Below are positions 12,553 through 24,300 of a stretch of 64,000 bases of DNA, piece by piece. Below the pieces are notes generated by a model, which saw nothing but the letters and a program-made list of their open reading frames with translations, did not search any database and was not told the DNA's origin. The DNA is from Bromus sterilis (lineage: Eukaryota > Streptophyta > Magnoliopsida > Poales > Poaceae). Location of the stretch: positions 197,437,782 to 197,501,781 of the forward strand of contig OX465600.1 in the NCBI GenBank assembly GCA_950022295.1, written 5' to 3'. Made by a program: the position numbers and the translations under genes. Position 1 is the first letter of the stretch. Every line of letters begins with the position of its first letter.

Positions 12553-13377
12553 GCACCACCACATGAGAAAAATAATAGTGCATGCATGTCCTGCTATAGT
12601 TTTTTTGAACGTGAAAAATACTACATAAAAAAGCATCCTCATTTTGATCATGTTTGTTGCGAATACAAGTTGTTAAATAAAAAATTTCTACAGGTTATAT
12701 GAAATAAGAGATAAAAAAAGAAGATACATTGTTGCCAAAACTTTTGTAGTTAGATGATTATGCTTCATAGAAAAAAAAACAAATGAATACTTCGTACTAG
12801 AGAAAAACGCTAGCACCAGTACTACCCCACCTACCTAGCTAGTAGCCCTAGTACTTCCTGACACCCTCCACTCATCAAGCTACTTCCTTTCGTGTCACCA
12901 TCAACCCAACCGTTTTTTCTAGTAGTTTATATTTTTATTGCTAAACAAGTCTGGGTCCATGTATGTACGCTAATCAAACGGTCTCTAGCGGTGCATACGA
13001 GAGTACCGGTCCACATCAGCCGCCGCACAGGAAAGATGGTGTGCGCACGCTGCAACATAGAATTTCCCACAAAAAAATGAAAAATACTACCAGCTAGAGG
13101 AATGTGGTTAGGTGTAGAAATGTAAATTTCCCTAAATAGTACTAGTATTGTAGGAAAATTCGAACCTGAACCCGAGCACATATGGACCCGTATTATAGCC
13201 GCGTATGCTGCTCGTATTCATCCAATGATTTGTCATGTTGGCAGTTGGCCCTCGTTGACGGACATGATGGTACTGAATAATGAACCACGGACCTGGCATT
13301 TTTCTGTGCCGTCCCGTACCACGACCGCTAACCGGCGACATTACAGCAGGGCTAGGGCGGTGCCCGTGGTACATCTA
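12553..13377. other. Flank upstream of the CBP60-like pseudogene
   Basis: Low-copy-looking DNA between the solo LTR and the pseudogene. It may hold the former promoter and 5' part of the gene. No clear ATG-led N-terminal exon, TATA box or splice junction could be fixed. Short ORFs here show no family signature. Confidence 0.4.
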
Positions 13378-13668
13378 GAGGTACCCGTCGGAGGCGCCAC
13401 CAGTACCGGAGCTGGCGATGTGGAGGCTGGCTATCCTGAACCCGCCGACCCTAATCTTCGCCGGCAGTAAGATCGAGGCCGTCAACGGCGAGCCGCTCCA
13501 GGTGACCCTCATGGACGCGGACACCGGTTCGCCGTGTGGCGCGGTCTCGCAGTTCTTGCGCGTCGACCTGTTGCCGGTCCTCGGGGCCTCCCCACCAGAC
13601 GGACTGGAGGAGTGGACAGCCGGCGAGTTTGTTCAGGACGTCGTCAAGGAGCGCTCGGGGAAGCGCCC
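13378..13668 (+). pseudogene. CBP60-like (calmodulin-binding protein 60) pseudogene, N-terminal part of the conserved domain
   Basis: The open frame from about 13379, with a Met at 13418, contains RLAILNPPTLIFAGSKIEA, then GEPLQVTLMDADTG, then EEWTAGEFVQDVVKERSGKRP. These match the start of the CBP60 DNA-binding domain (Pfam Calmodulin_bind): F-TGSKIEA, P-L-V-LVDA-TG, and W-EEF--IV-EREGKRPLL. CBP60 proteins such as CBP60g and SARD1 are plant nuclear transcription factors in salicylate immunity; family membership is clear but the subfamily is not. A TAG lies just upstream at about 13376. The frame is cut inside the Lys-Arg-Pro codons by element A, whose TSD CGCCC is 13664-13668. The continuation is at 61741. 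Confidence 0.85.
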
Positions 13669-14604
13669 TGATATGGGGTGGCCCGATCTTTTCAGTAAGC
13701 GAACGGTGAATATGAGGGCGATGATAGATAACTTGTATGTAGGCGATGAACTCTCCTCGCTAGATCCCTGTTGTCAATGCGACGGCTCTCTAACCTTTGG
13801 ATATTAAGAACTTCACACACTTGCGCAACGTAGCCGTCGACCACGAGACGGTAATTTGCAATGTACTAATTCCCAGTGGAACAACAGATCACACAAAACT
13901 TGCAGTACCAACACTTCAGATCGATACGAATTGAAGTATATGATTCAAGATAAAAGCTTGGAGCTATTCTCAAGAACTAGGGTTTATCTAAACGTGGTCT
14001 AACCCTAAAACTCGCAGGGGGTCCGGTATTTATAAGCTAGGGGGTGTCAAACTCGGATACAAGGCCGCAGCCCTTCAGATCTGCACGCAGGCAGTTTCGG
14101 ACGTCCGATGTGTCGGACGTCCGAATCGTGTCGGACTTCCGACTGTTTTGACATAGGTTCTGTACTCGGGGGCCGTCGCGAAGATCTTCATGTCGGACGT
14201 TCGTTCCATGTCGGAAGTCCGTCATGTCGGAAGTTCGAATCCAGTCGGATGTCCGCCGAAAATAGCAACCCTTCTGTAACTTGAGGTCATCGAGGCGTCG
14301 TAGCTCCTGGCCTCCGATGTCGGACGTCCGAAAGTTGGAGCTTCCTTCATCTTCTCCTCCTTCTGGATCCTCTTCTTCGTCATGATACCTGATTATGCAA
14401 ACATACAAAGATTTAGGCAGTATAAATTTCTCATTACATAACATATCAGAATCTATTAAGAGCGAGTTCACCTGTTGTTCTATCAACTTTGCACGAGCTC
14501 TTGTAATAGGTCCAATTCTAATTTCATCATCCTTCTTCTTTGTTGAATCAACATGTTCTTCATGACGAACTGGAGATGTGTTGGTAGTAGGTATGTCCTC
14601 ATCA
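13669..14604 (-). repeat. 3' LTR of element A
   Basis: This 936-bp LTR aligns with 31158-31351 plus 60984-61740. It holds repeated palindromes of CGGACGTCCG type between 14095 and 14335. Relative to the 5' copy it has about 20 extra bp near 14000 and lacks two short repeats of the palindrome block. Its first 460 bases (minus orientation) encode the end of the pol frame. Confidence 0.92.
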
Positions 14605-14933
14605 TCTCCCCCCCCCTGCAGAAGGCGTCGACCTCGACGCTCCAAGGTCATCTCCCATGTATGGTGATAAATCAGCAACGTTGAAACTGTTGCTAGCGCC
14701 ACCAAAATCGGCAATGGGAATATCAATCGAGTAGGCATTGTCATTGATCTTGGCTAACACCTTGTAAGGACCAGCACCACGTGGCTTCAACTTGGAATCC
14801 CTCATCCCTGGAAATCTATCCTTGCGCAAATGTACCCAAACCATATCTCCAGGATGAAATAGAACTTGCTTCCATGACTGGTTCCTTGCAGCAGCAACAT
14901 TCTTGCCTTGCTTCTCAATAGCCTCTCGGGTCT
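14037..14933 (-). pseudogene. Element A pol C-terminus, reading from integrase into the 3' LTR
   Basis: Minus-strand translation from 14933 gives an integrase C-terminal tail: PGDMVWVHLRKDRFP, then KLKPRGAGPYKVL, INDNAYSIDIP and FNVADLSPY. This is the usual end of Gypsy integrases with a GPY/F-type module. Translation then crosses the polypurine tract into the LTR as DEDIPTTNTSPV and later GPITRARAKLIEQQVNSLL. The run of nine Gs at 14608-14616 leaves the two halves in different frames, so the frame is now broken there. The missing link to the integrase core (about 100 residues) was lost at the B1 junctions. Known biology: in the CRM clade pol extends into the LTR, and some members carry a centromere-targeting motif there; I cannot tell whether this one does. 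Confidence 0.8.
14605..14618 (-). other. Polypurine tract of element A
   Basis: The minus strand reads GCAGGGGGGGGGAGA directly before the LTR start TGATGAGG. It is the plus-strand priming site in reverse transcription and also part of the pol coding frame. Confidence 0.8.
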
Positions 14934-17385
14934 TGTGACGCCCCCAAAATCAGACCGTGTACAGTAATCATACATGCAAGGTACACGATCAAGATCAGGG
15001 ACTCACGGTGAGATATCACAACACAACTCTACAAATAAAATAATACAAGCTGTTTAATACAAGCCAGGGACCACGAGGGCTCTAATACAACAGCTCGAGA
15101 GCACAAAGTCAGCGGAAGCAATAGTATCTGAGTACAGACACAAGGATACAAGGTTGCCTTAAGAAGGCTAGCACAAAATCAACACTCGATCGAAAAGGCG
15201 AGGCCTCCTGCCTAGGAACCTCCAAGATACTCCTGGTCAACGGGGAACTCGACTTCGTAGAAGGCATCGGGGATCTTCATGTTGCGGTGGTCGGCATCGG
15301 GGATCTCCTGCTCCTGGACTCCAACGTCGACTGCAGCGGCCGATCAGGCAAAACAGTAAAGGAAATAAAGCAGGTGAGTATCTAGTATACCCGCGAGTCT
15401 TACGTCCTCTACTAAGCAATATGCATTGTATCAACGGAAAGAAGAGGCTGTATATAGTGGGCTGAAGACAGAAATCTAGAGCAAGGGTAAGAAGCTAGGC
15501 CTAACGAAGACTAGCATCTTCCGACGATGTCTTGTAGCATGAGGTAAGAATCAGCCAACAATTTATATAAAGCATAAAGTAACAATGCAGCAGAAGTTGC
15601 TGCAGCATTGTATAATAATAAGTTGTAATAATTAACAATGCCTCCGAGTTCACCTCCTCGACATCCCCGCGAGGAAGAGAACCCGGAACCATACAGTTTA
15701 ATAATAGTTTCTAGTGGTAAGATCCAGCTTCAGCATAAAGCGTCCTGTTACCGTGGACACGGCTATTCGAATAGATTAATCTTCCCTGCAGGGGTGCACT
15801 TGTGTTACGCTACACGCACGGATCTCCAGGGTGGCGGGAACCTTGTTAGAGAACGCTCCACCGAGGCTATCCGACACTTCATAGCCCATCTTTCAAACTC
15901 AACAGAGAGGTCATCCGCCGGACTATATCCTATGTACGCGGGGCTTTGGACCCTAACCCCGACGTACTCCTGCACGGTGCGAGGCTGGCCGGTGAAGTTA
16001 AAGCAAATCCAAATAAGACACCACCGCGCGAGCAAATAAGACAACACCACTTCCCGGCGCAGGCCGCGGTACTGCTGACGTCTGAAGAGTCCTCGGACGA
16101 CACTACGAAGCAGAGGAGCCCATAACTCGTAATTCCCACGGGTAGGTAGTGCGTACATGGCATATAGCCAACTCAAGACATTCACTGAACCATTTAGCAT
16201 TTTAATTAACCTGCGAGACAACCGTTATCGTTGCCTCGACTTAACTGACCCGCGGACAACGACAGCAGCCAGGACCACCAGTACATCGGTGCCTGCCCCG
16301 TCGTCCCACCAAGTCACTGCGGTTACCAACAAGGTGAACCGTCTCCTTACCTTGTCTCGCGTGTGCTCCGGGAGGAGCTCGAATTTCGGGGGTTGGTAAC
16401 TCTCGCGGCCAACGATCAGGGGCCAAGCACACCGGTACACTGGTCGTACCCTCCCTGTCGTCCCGTCGCAATACCACTCGCGGGCACCGTTGGGTCGCCC
16501 GACTTCTTACCTTTAAGGACACCAGTTGGTTCGAGTCCCTACCGTTAAGTGAAACCAGGAGGAATCACCCTCGATGGTACACTTAAGAGGTTTGACAGAG
16601 ACACCAGCGGAATGAACTAAAGAGGTAAACCTCATATCATCCCGGTGTTGCTACGCTGCTGAGCCGACGAGGGTGAAATACGAGTCCATTCCACTCGTAA
16701 GTCAACCCGAAGCGACTCGGCAGAGTCTCGCCGTTGTAGGTTCCCTAGGGTGTCTGCATTGATCCGTACCTGTTGCAGTTATAATACTTGTATCATCCGC
16801 ATTCACTCCCCTGAGTGATCACGGCCCTCTATCTAATCCTAGCTAACAATGCGCAGGGTTTACTGCTGAATAATGCATAACAATAAAAGGCAGCATAGGA
16901 TTAAAGGAAGGCACATCAAGGGGCGACAAAATCAAGCTATGCAATTGAATAGGATAGTAATCGTAGCAGCAGCAGTAACCATGCCTAGTGCAAGAAAATA
17001 CGGAAAGATAGGCGATATCTAGGGAAGAGAATGGCTCTGCTTGCCTGGAAGCTCGACAGTAGCGGTACGGTCGTCGACGAAGTAGTCGTACTCAGCATCG
17101 GTGTAGTCGACGGCAGCAGCGGGGTCTACCGGAGATTAAGGGGGGGAAGAAACAATAAATACACAACAATAATAGCAATACAAATGCAAGACATAACAGA
17201 TGAATTGTAAACGGGGTTCTATCGCAGTACGATGTACGTTGCTCGGAGCGGGAATTCATCCGGGGATGAAATATCGGCTCCGGGTGATTATCGGACAAGG
17301 TGTCCGGAGGGGGGAGATATCATGCCGGAGGTGTCGTAGACATCCGACACATGTGTGGGCGGTGTATCCGGGTTAGTTGATCTAT

Positions 17386-17740
17386 TCCGAACAACTTTCG
17401 TGTTCAGAATAAATTCATCCGGGTACTTTAGCAGTACCGGACAATTCATCGGACAGACGGTACCGGAGGGGGACGGTTCGATGTTCGGCATGTTAGAGGG
17501 GTGTGGTGAGGATATGGGTATCGTATCTGTAATCGTTGATCCGTTCTGAGTAACTTTCGTATACAAAAGTTTTTCATCCGGACAACTTTTATCGGTACCG
17601 GGAATTATCGACACACAGCCCGAAGGGGGGAATGTCGATGTTCGGTACGTTAGAGGGGGGTGGTAGACATAGGGATAGCGTATCCATATTCGTTATATTT
17701 TTCTAATCAATTTTCATGTATAAAGTTTTTGAATCTGAGT
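17386..17740. repeat. ~156-bp tandem repeats within the B-family LTR
   Basis: Units beginning near 17388, 17545 and 17701 share a phrase like TCTGAGTAACTTTCGTATAC, then CATCCGG, a GGTACCGG stretch and GATGTTCGG.ACGTTAGAGG. The third unit is degenerate. The same arrangement occurs in the other copies near 23760 and 56695, so it is an ancestral feature of the LTR. Confidence 0.65.
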
Positions 17741-18140
17741 TACGGTTTAAAAGATATTGAATTTTAAAGTTTTAATACAATTAAATCAATTTCTGGATTT
17801 CTTTTATTATTTAAATAGCAACATTATCCAAAACATTATCCAGAACAGTGCTGACAGGGTGGACCCACATGTCATACACAGAGGCATTTAACTCATTTTA
17901 TTTAAATCAAAATTATCAGAGGGCCCACATGTCATACACTAATTATCTCTAAAACAATTTATTTAACTAAACAATGGTGGGGTCCCTCTGTCATACACTG
18001 TTTATTAACAAAAATCGATTTAATTATTAGACTGACAAGGGGGCCCATGTGTCATACTAACAGTAGTCTAATTAAGCAACTTTAATTAATTAAAACGGCT
18101 GGGGCCCAGATGTCAGCGGGGTCAGGGTGGGGGTTAATTT

Positions 18141-18150
18141 CTTATATGCT
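18141..18150 (-). promoter_or_regulatory. Possible TATA box of the B1 3' LTR
   Basis: The minus strand reads AGCATATAAG downstream of the GC-rich block. If real, U3 would be about 1.6 kb and R-U5 about 3.2 kb. The same sequence lies at 24514-24523 in the 5' LTR. Motif-only evidence. Confidence 0.25.
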
Positions 18151-19774
18151 TTGGTTAACAGGGGGATTAGCCCCGTGCCCACTCGTACAGGCTCACCGGC
18201 GGGGAGCCGGGGCACGGCGAGGGGGCGAGTGGCGGAGCAGGGCAGGAGGTGGGCGTGGCGCGTGGGCGCGGTGTTGGCGGCTGCACGGCGAGCGGCGGAG
18301 GTGGGCTCTAGGGCGAGTCCGAGCGCGGCTAGGAGGCGGGCAGCGGCGAGCATGGCCTCCGTCCATGGCGGCGACGAACGGAGGGGGGTGGGCAGCCCGG
18401 TGTCAAATGGATGCAAGGGAGGGCGGGAATCGAAGGCAGCGCTCACTGTGGTGGCAGGGACGAGCGCGGGGAGGCTGGAGGTGCGGCGTCGACGGCGAAT
18501 CGAAGAGGTTGCCGCCGGTGGCCGGGGCGGTGATGGGGATGATGGCAACGGGCGTGGTGCTCCGAAGCTTCGTCCTGCCGCAGAGGTTGAAGGAGGGCTC
18601 GACGGTGCAGCTCCTGGACTCCTCCACGCTGCTCGGGGACGCGGCTGGCCACGAAGACGCTGAGCCCGTGGCGGTGGCGGCTCCGGGGTGGTACAGTGCA
18701 GGAGGGAGGGGCGAGGTGAGGGGGAAAATGGAGGTGGCCTCCGATCTAGGTCTGCAGGGGCCAGGGGTCCTTATCCAGAGGGGGGCAGGTGAGGAGGGGA
18801 GGGAGCAGGTGAGCGGAGGGGGCCGGCGGCATGGCCTCCCTGCCATGGCGCGTGCGGCATGGGGGGAGGGGGGGTGGTGGGGATGAGACAGGGGAGGGGA
18901 GAGAGAAGAGAGGGGTGGACTGGGCCCTGGGGTGGGCCTCGCCTGGGGCGGGGCTTAGGGGTTCCTTTTTTTAATTTTCTTGTTTTGTTTTACTTTTCTT
19001 TTGTTTAAATGTATTTGGCTATTGTTTCATTTTTATAAAATATGAAACATGCACCAAAATTAGTGATGCACTTTACAACAATGCCACAAAAAGTTTTGTG
19101 CCCAAATAAAATCAATTGCATTTTGTTTTATTTAAAAGGTATTAAATGCCACTGATTTGACACCGTTTTTATTTGTTTAACATTTTTAAAACTGGTAATA
19201 AAATCCCATCCCACTTTTATTAAAGCCTACTGATTTTTAGGCATTTTATAAAAATGGTTTCATCAATTTTGGATCAACTTTATTTTCCACTTGTTTATTA
19301 TAATTCCATGGTAATTTTAATATTTTTCAAGCCATTGTTTTATTCCATTTATTATTCCCTAATATTACTATACCATTTTAATTCAAATAACCAGTACCAT
19401 AGTAACATGGCTTAATGATTGCTAGGCATTTTATAAATAGATTCCATTATTTTGGTTCAACTAAGATTTCCATTTTTATATTAACTTTCAAAATAATTTT
19501 TGATGACACCACAAGATTGGTTTCACAATCAACACAAACTTGTGATTATTCTAATGGTTAGTTGGATTTGGTTTAACCATGGTCAAGTAGATTGACATGC
19601 ATCCACAACTCTTGGAGCAAAGTTTTATCATCCACTTTTATTTGAAAATTTTATCAGGGTGAGAATCTGACAGAGCTATGATCAAAGGTGATCATGGCTT
19701 GATCATCAACAGTAATGATCACCAACAGTGGAATCACTGTAGTGATTACTGTTACTGATTCTGAGGGTGTTACA

Positions 19775-21306
19775 AATCTCCACCACTACAAAGAATTCTT
19801 GTCCCGAGAATTAAAAGTAGTGTAAGGGGTAGAGTTTCGGTTTCGCCTTCTAACAAATCTTCTGGTCCTTGTTGTCCTACTCGAAGAAATTAATCCTTCA
19901 CGTTGAGGCCTTCACTGGACTGTATCGGTGCATCTCGATGGGTTTTCATCCTTTCTCGGGGCTTCATCGCGCTTACGAACAGGTTAAGGGATAAAGCTTA
20001 AGGGGGTCGGATCGATACAAGATCCATCAAATGGGGTTGTTCAAGGGTATGGGGTACAAAGTCCTTCCGAGTTTAAGCTCAAGGAAGTACATCGTGAGAA
20101 GATTTAAGAGGATAGGCACGTATTCGATGCCGATGACGGAAGATGGGAATGGGCCCCCGATCACCAGACACAAGCACTGAGTCTGATATCGGACGGAATA
20201 TCACAAGGTAGAGGACAAGAGTCAGGTTTCGGTCCTGTGGAACTGTGGGTATGGGCCCACATAGAACCAGGGTGGTGACATTCAATGCGATCAAGTTGGA
20301 AGGTATGACGGAGAACAAATTGTTAACTATTTCGGCAACAACATCAGTGCCAAGGGCGAGGGACGAAGAGAACCATTTTCCTGCTCGTTAAGACGAGGCG
20401 GACCAATTGGCAAAGTTCTCGTCCATCGGTGGTCACCGAAAGGTCATCAACAATCGTAACTAGTTGTACAAACAATGTAGCACACCAAAGTGTTTACATA
20501 AGCAGGGAATTATCACTGCCCAGATAATTTATATTAAAAGAAAGATTAAACAGACCAATGGAATGGAAAATGTGATGATACACAAGTATCAGGTGTATAT
20601 CTTTCCCAAGGGAAAGCAGAGCACGATATACACGACCAAGTTGTACTGGCAGAGAGTCAAGGGGGTGGTCAATGATAACACAAAGCATCGAGGGGCAAGG
20701 ATGGTATTTCACACAATGGATCCAATTGATACATGGAAGAAGCCATGTAAGATTATTCGGATAATAATCCACCAAAGGTCGGGTGGTTCGCAAAGAATCT
20801 GGTGTGAGTATCGGCACCCAACCAGAAGGAGAAAGAATGCAAAGGCATCAGATGATGGAAGCATCGGAATAATTCGATGCTTAAGTACAAGGGATTTATG
20901 ACTTTCAGATCGGGAGGTGGATGCAACCATCCACACGGACTTATCGGTGGCAGGGGATTGCAAAGGCGATGAACACGCAGGTTCTCGGGAATTTATCAGA
21001 GAGTAATCGTCAAAATCTTCAGGTGGATCAGGCGATCATCGAGAATGCAGAGCTCTCCGGGAGGAAGGAGGTACGTGAACCTAAGTCAGAGTTATTAAAA
21101 CTTTACCAGCAAGGATAAGAGAGCAGAGTCCCAGGGCATAGGTACGGAGAAAAGATCCTAATACCAAAGATATCACACATAGTGACATCGATGTGGGCCC
21201 GTAAGCCAAATATTAAGTTAGCAAAGTAGTTTTGTAAAGTCTAGACTCGACTTCGACCAAGGAGTGGTTAGGGGCTTCCTACAGGAAGTCGGCTCTGATA
21301 CCAACT
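19775..21306 (-). other. Internal region of element B1, non-coding
   Basis: It runs from the primer site (21291-21303) to the purine tract next to the 3' LTR (19775-19789, minus GTAGTGGTGGAGATT). The only sizeable frames, 20464-20901 (plus) and 20494-20817 (minus), overlap each other and show no gag, protease or pol motif. The region looks like a replaced or deleted interior that keeps only the signals needed for reverse transcription. Confidence 0.75.
21291..21303 (-). other. Primer-binding site of element B1 (tRNA-iMet type)
   Basis: The minus strand reads TGGTATCAGAGCC three bases after the LTR end (GGGGGCGTCACA). It fixes the orientation of B1 as minus and 21307-26146 as its 5' LTR. Confidence 0.9.
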
Positions 21307-24300
21307 TGTGACGCCCCCAAAATCAGACCGTGTACAGTAATCATACACGCAAGGTACACGATCAAGATCAGGGACTCACGGTGAGATATCACAACACAAC
21401 TCTACAAATAAAATAATACAAGCTGTTTAATACAAGCCAGGGGCCACGAGGGCTCTAATACAACAGCTCGAGAGCACAAAGTCAGCGGAAGCAATAGTAT
21501 CTGAGTACAGACACAAGGATACAAGGTTGCCTTAAGAAGGCTAGCACAAAATCAACACTCGATCGACAAGGCGAGGCCTCCTGCCTGGGAACCTCCAAGC
21601 TACTCCTGGTCAACGGGGAACTCGACTTCGTAGAAGGCATCGGGGATCTTCATGTTGCGGTGGTCGGCATCGGGGATCTCCTGCTCCTGGACTCCAACGT
21701 CGACTGCAGCGGCCGATCAGGCAAAACAGTAAAGGAAATAAAGCAGGTGAGTATCTAGTATACCCGCGAGTCTTACGTCCTCTACTAAGCAACATGCATT
21801 GTATCAACGGAAAGAAGAGGCTGTATATAGTGGACTGAAGACAGAAATCTAGAGCAAGGGTAAGAAGCTAGGCCTAACGAAGACTAGCATCTTCCGACGA
21901 TGTCTTGTAGCATGAGGTAAGAATCAGCCAACAGTTTATATAAAGCATAAAGTAACAATGCAGCAGAAGTTGCTGCAGCATTGTATAATAATAAGTTGTA
22001 ATAATTAACAATGCCTCCGAGTTCACCTCCTCGACATCCCCGCGAGGAAGAGAACCCGGAACCATACAGTTTAATAATAGTTTCTAGTGGTAAGATCCAG
22101 CTTCAGCATAAAGTGTCCTGTTACCGTGGACACGGCTATTCGAATAGATTAATCTTCCCTGCAGGGGTGCACTTGTGTTACGCTACATGCACGGATCTCC
22201 AGGGTGGCGGGAACCTTGTTAGGGAACGCTCCACCGAGGCTATCCGACACTTCATAGCCCATCTTTCAAACTCAACAGAGAGGTCATCCGCCGGACTATA
22301 TCCTATGTACGCGGGGCTTTGGACCCTAACCCCGACGTACTCCTGCACGGTGCGAGGCTGGCCGGTGAAGTTAAATCAAATCCAAATAAGACACCACCGC
22401 GCGAGAAAATAATACAACACCACTTCCCGGCGCAGGCCGCGGTACTGCTGACGTCTGAAGAGTCCTCGGACGACACTACGAAGCAGAGGAGCCCATAACT
22501 CGTAATTCCCACGGGTAGGTAGTGCGTACATGGCATATAGCCAACTCAAGACATTCACTGAACCATTTAGCATTTTAATTAACCTGCGAGACAACCGTTA
22601 TCGTTGCCTCGACTTAACTGACCCGCGGACAACGACAGCAGCCAGGACCACCAGTACATCGGTGCCTGCCCCGTCGTCCCACCAAGTCACTGCGGTTACC
22701 AACAAGGTGAACCGTCTCCTTACCTTGTCTCGCGTGTGCTCCGGGAGGAGCTCGACTTTCGGGGGTTGGTAACTCTCGCGGCCAACGATCAGGGGCCAAG
22801 CACACCGGTACACTGGTCGTACCCTCCCTGTCGTCCCGTCGCAATACCACTCGCGGGCACCGTTGGGTCGCCCGACTTCTTACCTTTAAGGACACCAGTT
22901 GGTTTGAGTCCATACCGTTAAGTGAAACCAGGAGGAATCACCCTCGATGGTACACTTAAGAGGTTTGACAGAGACATCAGCGGAATGAACTAAAGAGGTA
23001 AACCTCATATCATCCCGGTGTTGCTACGCTGCTGAGCCGACGAGGGTGAAATACGAGTCCATTCCACTCGTAAGTCAACCCGAAGAGACTCGGCAGAGTC
23101 TCGCCGTTGTAGGTTCCCTAGGGTGTCTGCATTGATCCGTACCTGTTGCAGTTATAATACTTGTATCATCCGCGTTCACTCCCCTGAGTGATCACGACCC
23201 TCTATCTAATCCTAGCTAACAATGCGCAGGGTTTACTGCTGAATAATGCATAACAATAAAAGGCAGCATAGGATTAAAGGAAGGCACATCAAGGGGCGAC
23301 AAAATCAAGCTATGCAATTGAATAGGATAGTAATCGTAGCAGCAGCAGTAACCATGCCTAGTGCAAGAAAATACGGAAAGATAGGCGATATCTGGGGAAG
23401 AGAATGGCTCTTCTTGCCTGGAAGCTCGACAGTAGCGGTACGGTCGTCGACGAAGTAGTCGTACTCAGCATCGGTGTAGTCGACGGCAGCAGCGGGGTCT
23501 ACCGGAGATTAAGGGGGGGAAGAAACAATAAATACACAACAATAATAGCAATACAAATGCAAGACATAACAGATGAATTGTAAACGGGGTTCTATCGCAG
23601 TACGATGTACGTTGCTCGGAGCGGGAATTCATCCGGGGATGAAATATCGGCTCCGGGTGATTATCGGACAAGGTGTCCGGAGGGGGGAGATATCATGCCG
23701 GAGGTGTCGTAGACATCCGACACATGTGTGGGCGGTGTATCCGGGTTAGTTGATCTATTCCGAACAACTTTCGTGTTCAAAATAAATTCATCCGGGTACT
23801 TTAGCAGTACCGGACAATTCATCGGACAGACGGTACCGGAGGGGGACGGTTCGATGTTCGGCATGTTAGAGGGGTGTGGTGAGGATATGGGTATCGTATC
23901 TGTAATCGTTGATCCGTTCTGAGTAACTTTCGTATACAAAAGTTTTTCATCCGGACAACTTTTATCGGTACCGGGAATTATCGACAGACACCCCGAAGGG
24001 GGGAATGTCGATGTTCGGTACGTTAGAGGGGGGTGGTAGACATAGGGATAGCGTATCCGTATTCGTTATATTTTTCTGATCAATTTTCATGTATAAAGTT
24101 TTTGAATCTGAGTTACGGTTTAAAAGATATTGAATTTTAAAGTTTTAAAACAATTAAATCAATTTCTGGATTTCTTTTATTATTTAAATAGCAACATTAT
24201 CCAAAACATTGTCCAGAACAGTGCTGACAGGGTGGACCCACATGTCATACACAGAGGCATTTAACTCATTTTATTTAAATCAAAATTATCAGAGGGCCCA

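Larger units (their letters stand above)
14934..19774 (-). repeat. 3' LTR of element B1
   Basis: This 4,841-bp LTR is nearly identical to 21307-26146 and homologous to the solo LTR 54237-58837. It has a GC-rich block (18110-18960), interspersed copies of a GGGCCCACATGTCATAC-type phrase (17860-18060), and an AT-rich end. The left flank is element A integrase sequence (GGTCT at 14929-14933). ORFs inside, such as 18110-18886 and 18403-18846, overlap on opposite strands and look compositional rather than coding. Confidence 0.9.

Noticed and set aside
18110..18886. Long GC-rich ORFs in the B-family LTRs (also 24483-25346 and 57581-58225)
   Set aside because: Open frames occur on both strands and in several phases over the same GC-rich block, with low-complexity Gly/Arg/Pro translations and no domain. 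They lie inside LTRs defined by sequence edges and, for the solo copy, a target duplication.
20464..20901. 145-codon plus-strand ORF in the interior of element B1
   Set aside because: An equally long minus-strand frame overlaps it and neither shows gag, protease or pol motifs. Treated as chance.
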